64,000 bases of DNA from positions 62,001 to 126,000 of the forward strand of contig MKVK01000043.1 of the NCBI GenBank assembly GCA_001898825.1. Reading direction: 5' to 3'. Positions within the stretch are counted from its first letter, which is position 1; each line of letters opens with the position of its first letter. The DNA comes from Magnetospirillum sp. 64-120 (GTDB lineage Bacteria > Pseudomonadota > Alphaproteobacteria > Rhodospirillales > Magnetospirillaceae). Shown one piece after another: positions 31,601 through 39,231 of the stretch. The notes under the pieces are model-generated. The model saw nothing but the letters and a program-made list of their open reading frames with translations, was not told the origin of the DNA and searched no databases. The translations under genes and the position numbers were made by a program.

Positions 31601-34600
31601 ATGGTTACCAGGACGTGGTCAGCGGCATCGAACAGGTGTTCGGTTCGAAGTACAACGACATCATCATGGGCGACGCCAATGCCAATTGGCTGTCCGGTCA
31701 GGATGGTGGCGACCTGTTGACCGGCGGTGCGGGCGCCGACAAGTTCACTTATGACGCCAACACCAATTCCATTGCCGCCAATTACGACACCATCACCGAT
31801 TTCGGCAACGGTCTGGATACGGTGGACCTGTGGGGGGCGGACGGCTATGCCTACAACGCCTCGGTGGCGGTGGGGTCGCCCGCCGACTTGACCGAAGCCT
31901 TGACCTCGGCCTATGCGGCCATGGCGGCCAATTCCATCGGCTTCTTCACCTTTGGCGGCGACGGCTATCTTTATGTCAAGGGCGCGGGCACCGGCAGCAA
32001 AGGCTTTGACGGCACCCTGATCTGCCTGCAAGGCGTCACCACCGCCCCCAGTTACAGCGGCTATGGCACGCTTTTGGCCACGGTGGTTCCCACCGAAGGC
32101 AGCGACCAACTGGTCGGCACCTCGGGCAACGACACCATCAGCGCCCTGGGCGGCGACGACACCATCTATTACAGCGGTGGTGCCGACAGCCTGGACGGCG
32201 GCTCGGGTTCCGACACCCTGGATTTCAGCGGCGCCTATACCGGTGTCACCGGCGGCTTCCTCACCAACACCGTGTCGGCTGGGGGCAACCTCACCACCTT
32301 CAGCAACGTCGAAGTCATCAATGGCTCGACTTATGCCGACGTCCTTTACGGCGCTGGCGTCGCCGGAAAGCAGCTTTATGGCGCCGGCGGCAATGATACG
32401 TTTTATGCCGGTGAAGACAACAATGTGTTCCATGGCGGCGACGGCAATGACAGCTTCACCGCCAACGAAGTGGGCGGTTCGACTTTCTATGGCGATGCCG
32501 GCAACGACATCTTCTATGCCCAGTCGGCGGCCACCGCCACTTTCGACGGTGGCGACGGCATTGATCTGGTCGATTTCTCCAACCTCGGCTTCGTGACCGT
32601 CGATCTGCAAGCCGGTACGGCCGTGGGTGAAGGTACCGACACGCTGATCAGCATCGAGGCGGTTCGCGGGTCGGCATACGGGGATACTCTTTTCGGCTCG
32701 TCGGCCGACGAAACTCTTTACGGCATGGCCGGCGCCGACACCTTGGATGGCGGGGCCGGCAACGATACGCTGAACGGCGGTCTTGGCGCCGACCAAATTT
32801 GGGGTGGCGACGGCAACGATGCCTTCATCCTGACCTCGGCCAGCGATTCCACCATCACCGACACCGATCTGATCGGTGACTTCGGGACCGGCAGCGACAC
32901 CCTGACCCTGACCGGCGCCGCCGGGTACACTTATGTGGCGGGATTCCCGCATGGTGGCGGGGCGATCGCCGATGTGATCGCCGATGTCTATACCAATATG
33001 GATGACAATCAGGTGGCCTATTTCACCTGGGAACTCGACGCCTATCTGATCGTCAAGGGGGCGGGGACCGGCACCAGCTATGACCAGACGCTGGTGCAGC
33101 TGCCCAATCTGGGGCTGGCCCCCACCTATCTGGGCTCGGGTGTCTTCCAGTCCCCGGTCTTCGGCACGGCGGGCGATGACGAGATCATCGGCACCAGCGG
33201 CGTCGACGTCATCGACGGCGGCGACGGGGCCGACATCATCACCGGCAACGGCGGTGACGACACCATCCTGGGCGGTTTTGGCGCTGACACCATCACCATC
33301 GGCTCGGGCGACGACTTCGTCGATGGTGGCGATGGCGCCGACACCATCACCGCCGATGGGGGCGCCAACCTGCTGTTTGGCGGTTCCGGCAACGACGTCA
33401 TCACCGGCGGTGTGGGGGCCGATGTGATCGACGGCGGCATGGACGACGACATCCTGAATGGGTCGTCGGGCCTGGACACCCTGATCGGCGGCATGGGCGG
33501 GGACCAACTGACCGGCGGGGCGGATTCCGACACCTTCGTGTTCAACACGGCGGACGAAGCCAGCGACGTCATCACTGATTTCACCGCAGGTGCCGGCGGC
33601 GACGTCCTGAAGCTGGGCTTGTCGCTCAGCTATAACGGCTCGGGCTTCGTGCAAAGCGCCGCCAGCAACGACACCATCCAGCCGGATGTGGCGGTGGTGC
33701 TGGTGACCACCAACGCCGCCGATTGCTCGAACCTGCCCGATGTCGAGGCCGTGATCAACACGATGGACATGGGCGAGCGCAGCATGGTGTTCGTGGTGGG
33801 CGACGCTTACGGAAACTCCGCTCTGTGGTACAAAGAGTGGGTGGTGTCGGAAGTGAACTATTTCCAAACCACCAAGATCGTCGAGCTGACCGGGGTGACC
33901 CCCAGTCAGATGATCGCCGCCAATTTCATGGACATTCACGGCCAGGCCTTCTCGGCCCTGTCCCTGTCGCCCAGCGCCAACGCCGACCTGTTGTTCGGTG
34001 ATGCCGGCGCCAACGCCATCGACGGTTTGGCGGGCGACGACGTCATCTATGGCCTGGGCGGGGCGGACACCCTGACCGGCGGCGATGGCGACGATGCGGT
34101 CATCACTGTCGGCGCGGCGACCGGCAGCACCTTGGCGGGTGGAGCCGGCGGCGACATCCTGACCGTCATCGGCGAAGCCGACATGGCGGTGGACGGGATC
34201 AGCCTGAGCGGCTTCGAAAGCATCGTCTTCGAGGATGTGAACGCGCAAAGCAACGCCATCACCTCGGTCACCATCTCGGCCGCCGTGCTGGCGGAAAACT
34301 ACGCCTCGGTGGGCGGCGGCTTCGAAGTCTTGAAGATGGACGGCATGCAGGCCGGGCTGGTCGTCGACCTTGGGACCCATGGCGACGTGGTCGACATCTA
34401 CGACAACATGTATGTCAGCGGTTTCAATACCTTGGTCACCGACGGTTCGGCCAATGCCGGGGGAATCAGCGCCACCGTGCTGGAAGGGTTCATGACCCAA
34501 AGTATCGTCGGCGGCAGTGGCAACGACCAAGTGGAAATGGCGGCTTTCGTCGGCGATCCTATCTATGGCGGCGACCAAAGCGTCCGCATCACTTTCAACG

Positions 34601-35403
34601 ATGGCGACGACATCCTTTACGTGACCGGCGGTTCTTCCAAATCCAACGTCGACGTCAGTGGCGGCAATGGCTATGACAAGCTGGTTTTCTCCACTGCCGC
34701 GACTTTGGGAACCGCGGCTCAGCACAGCGTGGTCAGCGGAATCGAGGAACTGGACCTCAGCGCCTCGACCACCGCCGACGCCATCGCCTATACCGACCTC
34801 TATGGGACCGGCGGTGATCTGCAGGTCACCATCAAGCTGTCCGACGGCGCCTTGGGGCAGGTGCGTTACAACACCCTGGACTGGGATGCGGGCGACAGCC
34901 TGAACGTCGTCGGTTCGGCGTCGGCGGATACTTTCTTCGCTTCGGTCGGCAACGACACGCTGAATGGTGGCGCTGGCAACGACACGCTGGTCGGCAATGG
35001 CGGCAACGATCAACTGACCGGTGGCGCCGACGCCGACCAGTTCCTGTTCTACAGCAGCGCGTTCGACGTGGCGGCTTTGGGCACTGACATCATCACCGAC
35101 TTCTCTTCCGCCCAGGGCGACACGGTCGCTCTGTCGGTGGCGACGTTCAGCGGTTTGGGCAGCGCCGGTCCTTTCGCCGACGGCACCGATTATTTCGAAA
35201 GTTCCACCTTGCAAAGCAGCTATGGCAGCGGCGCCGGCATCATCGTGGTCGGCGACAGCACCGGTACCGGCGGTGTCAGCCTTTATTATGCCGCCGATCT
35301 CAGTGACACCAGTCAGAACAGTTATCAGATAGCCACTATCCAGGGTGTCAACACAAACGACGTCGCTGCCACCGACTTCACCAAGTCGGCTGTGGGGGCG
35401 TGA
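25618..35403 (+). CDS. Giant FecR-domain RTX secreted protein
   Basis: This 3,261-residue protein is the dominant gene of the window. Residues about 15-90 are a short N-terminal module (APVVTLPAGSDL). A FecR-like beta domain follows (about 112-232, YSGTVTVRHADGTTSV, LADRSTFALGSEG, RTPVMTIGVRGTTVAG). Next are a poly-Gln stretch (about 353-378), Ala/Gly-rich sequence, T-G-T/A-G repeats (about 451-510), a Thr/Ser-rich linker, a calcium-type DINGDGQYQSG domain near 720, three tandem LSxAE...ILxxDxT repeats (about 1,260-1,410), and many GGxGxDxxx calcium nonapeptides (about 1,640-3,150). It ends with a type I secretion-style tail, TDFSSAQGDTVALS. ATG 25618 has GGGGG upstream. It is probably exported by a type I system encoded elsewhere. 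A surface adhesin or biofilm matrix role is inferred. Confidence 0.85.
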   Translation: MSVSAASKGVAATGPEAEVIHVAEGAPVVTLPAGSDLGGADYARHGSDLEIVLPNGQHIVIPDFFDGSGGHALATADGQMLPADLVARLAGPLAPGQFAQAEGGAAGAGLTQIGVVDKYSGTVTVRHADGTTSVVKAGDPIYQGDIVETAHGGAVGIVLADRSTFALGSEGRLVMDELVYDPATKDGHANLSVMKGSFSFISGQIAHAAPDAMQVRTPVMTIGVRGTTVAGQVGENGQTSVALVGDVGGGTGQIVVSNAGGTQVLSQPNSLLTVSSAFNPIAPPSIVAPSVISATFGSAITNLPVPPANNSLEWNTTPGNNQPAPTQQIQSRPEAGATIQVDHPGGSQVVPAGQQQQQQQQEQQQGPAEQQQQTPQQDGSTGTGQPASQTAAAEGGAQGEAAGQQAAAQGEQAAGQAQGQGAAENASAGASGADAAGAAGQAGNATGQEGGTTGTTGAGATGTTGTGATGTTGTGATGTTGTGATGTTGTGTTGTTGAGTTGTTGTGATGNPGGGTGTVGTVGNGNPGGGTGTVGNGNPGGGSFIWYSPTPPIPGSAPKPVETISTVIQNSPASNSAANETATSQGSGVSSTGASSSVSSSSGTSSTATTGTSAGTAGDTTTAAKAVVQETTSGGTDPVAQVISGGTSSSGTTGTGTGGVGTTTGTGTGTTTTPSSTINTGTTTTTGNTTTTTPTSTSGRLVDGPVSGAQVFLDINGDGQYQSGTEPVGVTDGNGYYTISGAGNYAIIALPGGTDTVTGQTISFTMKAPPGSTVVSPLTTLVAEVGEAKVKQLLGITSTASLLTTDPTTATEIYAAGIQVVATINAMKNGLGLTQEQVMTALKTAMTNTSSTSSGFLTNTTTLTSVVTAAGGSAPYANFLNDVSTAAANAQSAATSGGSIADIINPAPIDGVGNVNLTSATAVAANIAALIAANVKVFTLSSGAGTITAAQAAQVEFNYTGVSGVTMTVSDTAANIQVVAGDFDGVTAIVITDSNPVYYGVADHATLAAITTPASQVGWYLVDGDDVSAQSTVKLVKIEAGATVVMTADQINMIGQMTQVAPESWLLTKGAGAVLVAEIAGNVSGMLLGYADKFLLTADSTIGKADFVAKEILKDGFALTVDGGSYAGIFSGVDLSAADYIKWGGNVIAIHDGDALQTYWSDVASAGISTFHLTSGSVELSYAAFGASLFTTENGATVTVSDTAGVVLPYVADLKNAGVTDLNFTGDATLTIADLSALSDNFDGHFTAVGVVTLVAGDDLSAVVADFSLVDAINLSANVTFSAAQYATLMNNDVTVNTLGFQVTLNGVSGTLSLSAAEIAQVDQLILSWDVTVSEDQFAALVANAVVIVKDGSGGPFWLMLEASGTLSMDAADLAGIDQVILTGDLTLTPEQYAALVAGGATFDIGAGEHLYVASTSTPQNDMIEAVDGGSVQFHGDMLDYRFTGGNGSIIVDDLRLKTEPDHDGTDIITGANMVMGAFALNFADASVDVTSGDYIAQLRFGDGNTTARIGDGLDVVMFEGGDDTMIVEQGPNIETYFDYYGQELNGGDGTDTIQAEGWVDLSGADLYSFEKLKSGANGAVVTLSAAQFADLQIDGSGGETTVVVDGVDLSGANVVNWGSDDYLQAMGHVSVVETFIGSAYNDLFELGSGDAASGGAGNDVYAIDVGTEVRSHTFDADIRISDSSGTDILDVTGMSAAPQNDYYFRGATRDGADLVLHMDDSLGGGDIVLVDFYTTGSITKILSEMDGTDPYTYLVKGLVGTVKDEMIVGTSASEILSGGGGWDDFYGDGGNDTFIGGGKASVNYSTLTTFNAATGGLIMTGALNASGDGSATLFDGTSSWTQTYQGIAEIIGTDGNDTLYGSSIDQMDGRFSLEGGKGDDQLYDGGLGTTVASYENSSTGMTVTLSWDAANSQYQGNVAGGSGAGNDVTHGIMSFVGSAFNDSFYGSDGNESFQGGAGYDTVSGGAGFDTIAFWNTQQSVMVDLGNGTVLNDGYGYQDVVSGIEQVFGSKYNDIIMGDANANWLSGQDGGDLLTGGAGADKFTYDANTNSIAANYDTITDFGNGLDTVDLWGADGYAYNASVAVGSPADLTEALTSAYAAMAANSIGFFTFGGDGYLYVKGAGTGSKGFDGTLICLQGVTTAPSYSGYGTLLATVVPTEGSDQLVGTSGNDTISALGGDDTIYYSGGADSLDGGSGSDTLDFSGAYTGVTGGFLTNTVSAGGNLTTFSNVEVINGSTYADVLYGAGVAGKQLYGAGGNDTFYAGEDNNVFHGGDGNDSFTANEVGGSTFYGDAGNDIFYAQSAATATFDGGDGIDLVDFSNLGFVTVDLQAGTAVGEGTDTLISIEAVRGSAYGDTLFGSSADETLYGMAGADTLDGGAGNDTLNGGLGADQIWGGDGNDAFILTSASDSTITDTDLIGDFGTGSDTLTLTGAAGYTYVAGFPHGGGAIADVIADVYTNMDDNQVAYFTWELDAYLIVKGAGTGTSYDQTLVQLPNLGLAPTYLGSGVFQSPVFGTAGDDEIIGTSGVDVIDGGDGADIITGNGGDDTILGGFGADTITIGSGDDFVDGGDGADTITADGGANLLFGGSGNDVITGGVGADVIDGGMDDDILNGSSGLDTLIGGMGGDQLTGGADSDTFVFNTADEASDVITDFTAGAGGDVLKLGLSLSYNGSGFVQSAASNDTIQPDVAVVLVTTNAADCSNLPDVEAVINTMDMGERSMVFVVGDAYGNSALWYKEWVVSEVNYFQTTKIVELTGVTPSQMIAANFMDIHGQAFSALSLSPSANADLLFGDAGANAIDGLAGDDVIYGLGGADTLTGGDGDDAVITVGAATGSTLAGGAGGDILTVIGEADMAVDGISLSGFESIVFEDVNAQSNAITSVTISAAVLAENYASVGGGFEVLKMDGMQAGLVVDLGTHGDVVDIYDNMYVSGFNTLVTDGSANAGGISATVLEGFMTQSIVGGSGNDQVEMAAFVGDPIYGGDQSVRITFNDGDDILYVTGGSSKSNVDVSGGNGYDKLVFSTAATLGTAAQHSVVSGIEELDLSASTTADAIAYTDLYGTGGDLQVTIKLSDGALGQVRYNTLDWDAGDSLNVVGSASADTFFASVGNDTLNGGAGNDTLVGNGGNDQLTGGADADQFLFYSSAFDVAALGTDIITDFSSAQGDTVALSVATFSGLGSAGPFADGTDYFESSTLQSSYGSGAGIIVVGDSTGTGGVSLYYAADLSDTSQNSYQIATIQGVNTNDVAATDFTKSAVGA
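26968..27147 (+). repeat. In-frame 24-bp tandem repeat (about 7.5 copies)
   Basis: Seven full copies of a 24-base unit of the form GGCGCCACCGGCACCACCGG+GACA start at 26968, 26992, 27016, 27040, 27064, 27088 and 27112, with a half copy to 27147. The units differ at only a few positions. Each encodes eight residues of the pattern GATGTTGT. Copy-number change by slippage would keep the frame and only alter linker length. Confidence 0.9.
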
Positions 35404-35442
35404 TCTTGTTCGTCTAATGTGCGTAAAGATGAAAATCGCATG

Positions 35443-35482
35443 GACGCCATGCCCCTGATTTCGGGTGTGGCGTCTTTTTTTT
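35443..35482 (+). terminator. Rho-independent terminator of the giant gene
   Basis: GACGCCATGCCC (35443-35454) pairs imperfectly with GGGTGTGGCGTC (35463-35474) around an eight-base loop and is followed by a run of T residues to 35482. It lies 40 bases after the stop codon. Confidence 0.8.
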
Positions 35483-35546
35483 CTTTTCGCCGATGACGTT
35501 TCCAGGGACTATCCGCGGGTAACCGTATTTCTTGGAGGGGGATGCC

Positions 35547-36872
35547 GTGTCGGATCAGCATGTGGACACCGCTGCTTTCGAGGCCATGATCGACCGCATG
35601 ATCGACGGGGGCTACATGTCCCTGCCGGAAGCGGACGGGCCATTGGCCGACAAGCTGCGGGTTTTGGCTGATTGTCTGGAACGCCGGTCCAAGGGGTTGC
35701 TGAACCGCTCGGTGGAAATGTCCATTTTCCTGAACGGCACGGTGACCCAGGCGGTGCAGACCCTGCGTTCCATCCGCGAGATGAGCCGCCGCATGGCATC
35801 CATTTCCTCGGCCACCGAGGAAATGGTGTCCACCGTCCAGGCCATCAGCCGCACGTCCGAACTGGCCGCCGCCAACGCCGATTCGGTGCGCGAACTGTCC
35901 AATGACGGTGCGCGCTCCACCGAAATGGTGGTCAGCACCATGCGGACCATCGTCGACACGGTGGAACAGACCGCCGATCACGTGGGCAACCTGTCCGACG
36001 CCTCGTCGTCCATCGGCGCCATCGTCAAGCAGATCGAACAGATCGCCCGGCAAACCAACATCCTGGCGCTGAACGCCACCATCGAAGCGGCCCGCGCCGG
36101 CACTGCCGGCAAGGGTTTCGCCGTGGTCGCCAACGAAGTGAAGAACCTGGCCAACCAGACCGCCCAGGCCACCCACGACATCCGCGCCCGCATCGAGGGC
36201 TTGACCCAGGAAACCACCAACATCCTGCACGGCATGAACCGCGGCGCCGAAGTGGTGCGTCAGGGCGAGGCGGTGGTCCTGGCCTCGGTGGACAAGATGC
36301 GTCTGGTCAGCACCGAAATCCAGGACGTCACCACGCTTATGCAGGAAATCGCCAGCCATCTGGCCCAGCAGCGCGTCGCCGCCCAGGAAATCGCCAACAA
36401 CCTGGAAGCCGCCGCCGCCCGGTCGGTGGACGACACCAACGCCATCGATAAGGTGATCGAGATTTCGTCCCAGGCCAGCGGCACCCTGACCGACATGTTG
36501 GCCGAGATCAACAAGGTCGAGATGAAGAATTCGGTCATTTTGCTGGCCAAGTCCGACCACATGGTGTGGCGCCGCCGTCTGGCCGAAATGCTGGCCGGCC
36601 GCACCAGCCTGAACCCGGACGAACTGGCCAACCACCACACTTGCCGCCTGGGCAAGTGGTACGACGCCATCACCGACCAGGCCATCCGCCAGCATCCGGC
36701 CTTCGTCGCCTTGGAAGCGCCGCACGAAAAGGTTCATCACCTGGGCATCCAGGCCGCCAAGCTGTTCCGCGACGGCGATTTCGACGGGGCGGTCAGTCTG
36801 GTCGCCGCCATCGAGGAACCGTCGCAGAAGGTCCAAGACCTGCTGGACGAATTGTCGGCGGCGTTCCCGTAA
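35547..36872 (+). CDS. Soluble chemoreceptor with C-terminal CZB zinc domain
   Basis: The 441-residue protein has no membrane helix. A long coiled coil contains the conserved MCP signalling hairpin (IARQTNILALNATIEAARAG, then GFAVVANEVKNLA). The C-terminal CZB domain (about 330-430) shows the zinc-ligand pattern HMVWRRRL, HHTCRLGKWY and the late HEKVHHLG. Such cytoplasmic receptors may sense zinc or hypochlorous acid and signal through CheA/CheW. The start is GTG 35547: GGAGGGG lies at the ideal distance, whereas the TTG at 35532 overlaps that site. No che genes are adjacent. Confidence 0.88.
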   Translation: MSDQHVDTAAFEAMIDRMIDGGYMSLPEADGPLADKLRVLADCLERRSKGLLNRSVEMSIFLNGTVTQAVQTLRSIREMSRRMASISSATEEMVSTVQAISRTSELAAANADSVRELSNDGARSTEMVVSTMRTIVDTVEQTADHVGNLSDASSSIGAIVKQIEQIARQTNILALNATIEAARAGTAGKGFAVVANEVKNLANQTAQATHDIRARIEGLTQETTNILHGMNRGAEVVRQGEAVVLASVDKMRLVSTEIQDVTTLMQEIASHLAQQRVAAQEIANNLEAAAARSVDDTNAIDKVIEISSQASGTLTDMLAEINKVEMKNSVILLAKSDHMVWRRRLAEMLAGRTSLNPDELANHHTCRLGKWYDAITDQAIRQHPAFVALEAPHEKVHHLGIQAAKLFRDGDFDGAVSLVAAIEEPSQKVQDLLDELSAAFP

Positions 36873-36874
36873 CA

Positions 36875-36898
36875 CCGTTTCCGCTTGAACGGAAACGG
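36875..36898 (+). terminator. Possible terminator hairpin after the chemoreceptor gene
   Basis: CCGTTTCCG (36875-36883) pairs perfectly with CGGAAACGG (36890-36898) around CTTGAA, two bases after the stop. The downstream sequence is only weakly T-rich (CGTCTCGTTTG), so termination strength is uncertain. Confidence 0.5.
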
Positions 36899-36918
36899 CG
36901 TCTCGTTTGTCTGTACGG

Positions 36919-36954
36919 GCCCGTGCCGGGCTCGCTCAGTCGCCGCGCGGGCTT
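36919..36954. repeat. 36-base intergenic repeat, copy 1
   Basis: The sequence beginning GCCCGTGCCGGGCTCGCTCA recurs at 55426-55461 with 34 of 36 bases the same. The ends are near-complementary (GCCCGTGC and GCGCGGGC), so it can fold as a hairpin. Both copies sit between convergent genes or gene ends, which is typical of REP-like elements. Confidence 0.7.
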
Positions 36955-36968
36955 GCCGCGTTGGGGCG

Positions 36969-38834
36969 CTATTCCCGCCGGATGTGCAGCAGCGTCAGGT
37001 CGTCGGGCGGGTCGCCGGGAATGCGGGCGTGGAAATTGCGCAGGATGGTGGCGACCATGTCGCCATGGGTTTCGCCGGCCCAGCGCAGCAAGGTGTTGTC
37101 GTCACAGACCAGGACGCCGTCGTCAGCCTGGCTTTCCACCAGCGCGTCGCTATAGACGAACAGGCTGGCGCCCACCGGGAACTGGACGCGGTGTTCTTCG
37201 TATTCGGCGTCAGCGAAGGCCCCCAGCGGCGGGCCTTCCAGCGGCAGGTAGCGGGCTCTGCCGTTCTCGATCAGAATGGGCGGCGGGCTGGCCGCGCCGG
37301 CATAGGTCAGGCTGCCGTCTTCCAGGTCGATCAGGCCAAGGAACAGGGCGGCGAACTGGCCGGGCTTCAGCAGGGTCTTCAGTTCGCGGTTCAAGTCGCC
37401 CAGCAGGGCGGCGGGGCCGGGCGGGCGGCGCGGCAGGCGGCTGAGCATGACATGCAGGCGGAAGACGTTGAACGCGGCGGGCAGGCCGTGGCCGGAAAAA
37501 TCGGCGGCCAGAACCCCCAGGCGCTTGGGGCCGGCGTCGAACAGTGTCCAGAAGTCGCCCCCCAGTTCCGACGAGTTCTCGACCACGCCCTTGATGTTCA
37601 AGTTCAGGCGCTGGCGGATGGCGTCCAGCTGGGCTCGGGTGGGGGGCAGGGTTTCCTGGGCCTCGCGGGCGGCGGCCAGTTCCTCGCGCACACGGGCGTG
37701 GTCGGCGTTCAGCCGCGCCATCAGCAGCGCGTTGTGCAGGTGAACGCGGACCCGGGCCAGAACCTCTTCCGCCTCGATGGGTTTCGACACCACGTCGTTG
37801 CCGCCGGCGGCGAAGCAGGCGGCCCGGCTTTTGGCGTCGTTGAGCGCGGTGATGAACAGAACCGGAAGATCCAGCAGCGCGTGGTCGGCGCGCAGGCGCC
37901 GGCACATTTCCAAGCCGTCCATGCGCGGCATCATCACGTCCAGCAACACCAGATCGGGACGATGGGCTTCGATGGCGGCCAGTCCTTCGACGCCGTCCTG
38001 GGCGCTGTCCAGGCGGCCAACCCCCAAGGTGGTGATCAGGGCTTCCAGCATGCGGCGGTTGAACGGATTGTCGTCGACGATCAGCACCGAAGCGTCGGCA
38101 AAGGCTTTGCGCGGCAGTTGCCGCTGGCTCAGCGGCAGTTCCAGCAACAGGCAGCGGCCGTCGTTCTCGCGGCGCAGCGACAGCACGGAATCGGTGATCA
38201 GGTCCATGCCGTGGGGGCGGCGGTCGGTTCGGCCCCCGGCGGTCCCTTGGTATCCGGCCCCTTGGTCTTCGATGGCCAGGTGCAGGGTGTGGCCGATCAC
38301 CGCCGCCGACAGCCACACCATGCGGTCGGCCCGTTGCGGGTCGGCCAGGGCGTTTTCCACCAGTTCGCCGAATTGCAGCATTTCCTGGACCGAGCCGGAC
38401 GGGGTGCGGTCCACGCCCAGATTGCCGTGGATCATGGCGTTGGCCAGGGCCTCGTGGACCACCAGTTCCAAATCGGACGGGCAGGCGAAGCCGGCTTCGC
38501 GCAGGAAGGGGTGCAGGGCGGCGGCGAACAGGTGGGCGGCGTCTTCGTTGTAGGCGGTCACGGTGCGCAGCGCCAGGGCCAGTCCGCCATATTGCAGATG
38601 CAGGCGGAAGCGTTGGCCGCCCCGGGCCCAGCAATCGGGGGCAGCGGCGGGCGCTTCGGCCAAGCCGGCAAAGGGCGGGGCGAAGGCGGCGCTCAATCGA
38701 GTGGAATCGGGGTGTGCGCAAATGGACAAGGCCCGTTCGCAAGATGAAGCGTCGGCTTCGATCGGAAACCCCAATGTTTGCGCAACACTTCTGGTCGGGG
38801 CAGAATCGTCGGCAAGGATCGATTTTATAATCAT
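36969..38834 (-). CDS. Partner-switching regulator: ATPase-receiver-SpoIIE phosphatase
   Basis: The 621-residue cytosolic protein has an unassigned N-terminus (1-100), then a GHKL ATPase domain like anti-sigma kinases (about 105-235; VVHEALANAMIHGN, EDQGAGYQ). A receiver follows (about 250-370; LIVDDNPFNRR, phosphorylatable Asp in LVLLDVMMPRMDG, FITAL, KPIEAEE). Last is a PP2C-type SpoIIE phosphatase (about 400-620; GGDFW, AADFSGHGLP, YSDAL, DDLTLL). It therefore holds both the kinase and the phosphatase of a STAS switch under receiver control. The parts match those of Pseudomonas HsbR, but the order differs. GAGGAAA precedes ATG 38834. A STAS gene is divergent 94 bases away. Confidence 0.85.
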   Translation of the reverse strand: MIIKSILADDSAPTRSVAQTLGFPIEADASSCERALSICAHPDSTRLSAAFAPPFAGLAEAPAAAPDCWARGGQRFRLHLQYGGLALALRTVTAYNEDAAHLFAAALHPFLREAGFACPSDLELVVHEALANAMIHGNLGVDRTPSGSVQEMLQFGELVENALADPQRADRMVWLSAAVIGHTLHLAIEDQGAGYQGTAGGRTDRRPHGMDLITDSVLSLRRENDGRCLLLELPLSQRQLPRKAFADASVLIVDDNPFNRRMLEALITTLGVGRLDSAQDGVEGLAAIEAHRPDLVLLDVMMPRMDGLEMCRRLRADHALLDLPVLFITALNDAKSRAACFAAGGNDVVSKPIEAEEVLARVRVHLHNALLMARLNADHARVREELAAAREAQETLPPTRAQLDAIRQRLNLNIKGVVENSSELGGDFWTLFDAGPKRLGVLAADFSGHGLPAAFNVFRLHVMLSRLPRRPPGPAALLGDLNRELKTLLKPGQFAALFLGLIDLEDGSLTYAGAASPPPILIENGRARYLPLEGPPLGAFADAEYEEHRVQFPVGASLFVYSDALVESQADDGVLVCDDNTLLRWAGETHGDMVATILRNFHARIPGDPPDDLTLLHIRRE

Positions 38835-38928
38835 TGTAGTTTCCTCGGCCCCGATTTTAGGGCAATGCTAGCCCAGCGGCTCCTGGGTTTCGATACGACC
38901 ATTGGCCACAGACTGGAAGAGGCGCGTT

Positions 38929-39231
38929 ATGGAATATGCTTGCGACACCAAAGGCAACGAGTTTCATGTCCGTGTCAGCGGTCGCATGACCCATTCGGAT
39001 CACCGGGGGTTTCGCGGCATTCTGGGCGCCATCGGTGATTCCGCGGCACCGCGCATCGTCTTCGACCTGTCGCAGGCCGAATTCATGGATTCCTCGGCCT
39101 TGGGAATGCTGCTGATCGTGCGCGACGCCGCTGCCCAGCAAAGCCGTATCGTGGCCTTGCGCGGCGCCACCGGGCAGGTTGAAAAGCTGATTTCCATCGG
39201 CAAGCTGCATAAGTATTTCGAAGTGGGCTAA
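38929..39231 (+). CDS. STAS-domain anti-sigma-factor antagonist
   Basis: The 100-residue protein is a single STAS domain. The likely phosphorylated serine is in QAEFMDSSALGMLLIVRDA, the conserved site of SpoIIAA-like antagonists. GGAAGAGG lies before ATG 38929, and the longer frame upstream lacks such a site. Its divergent neighbour carries both an ATPase domain able to phosphorylate it and a SpoIIE phosphatase able to reverse this, so the two probably form one switch. The downstream target (a sigma factor, cyclase or chemotaxis component) is not in view. Confidence 0.85.
   Translation: MEYACDTKGNEFHVRVSGRMTHSDHRGFRGILGAIGDSAAPRIVFDLSQAEFMDSSALGMLLIVRDAAAQQSRIVALRGATGQVEKLISIGKLHKYFEVG

Noticed and set aside
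30367-35214. A 1,615-codon open frame on the minus strand opposite the RTX gene
   Set aside because: It mirrors the repetitive GC-rich codons of the giant gene, its composition (long runs of His, Gly, Gln, Val) is not protein-like, and it has no ribosome site or domain.
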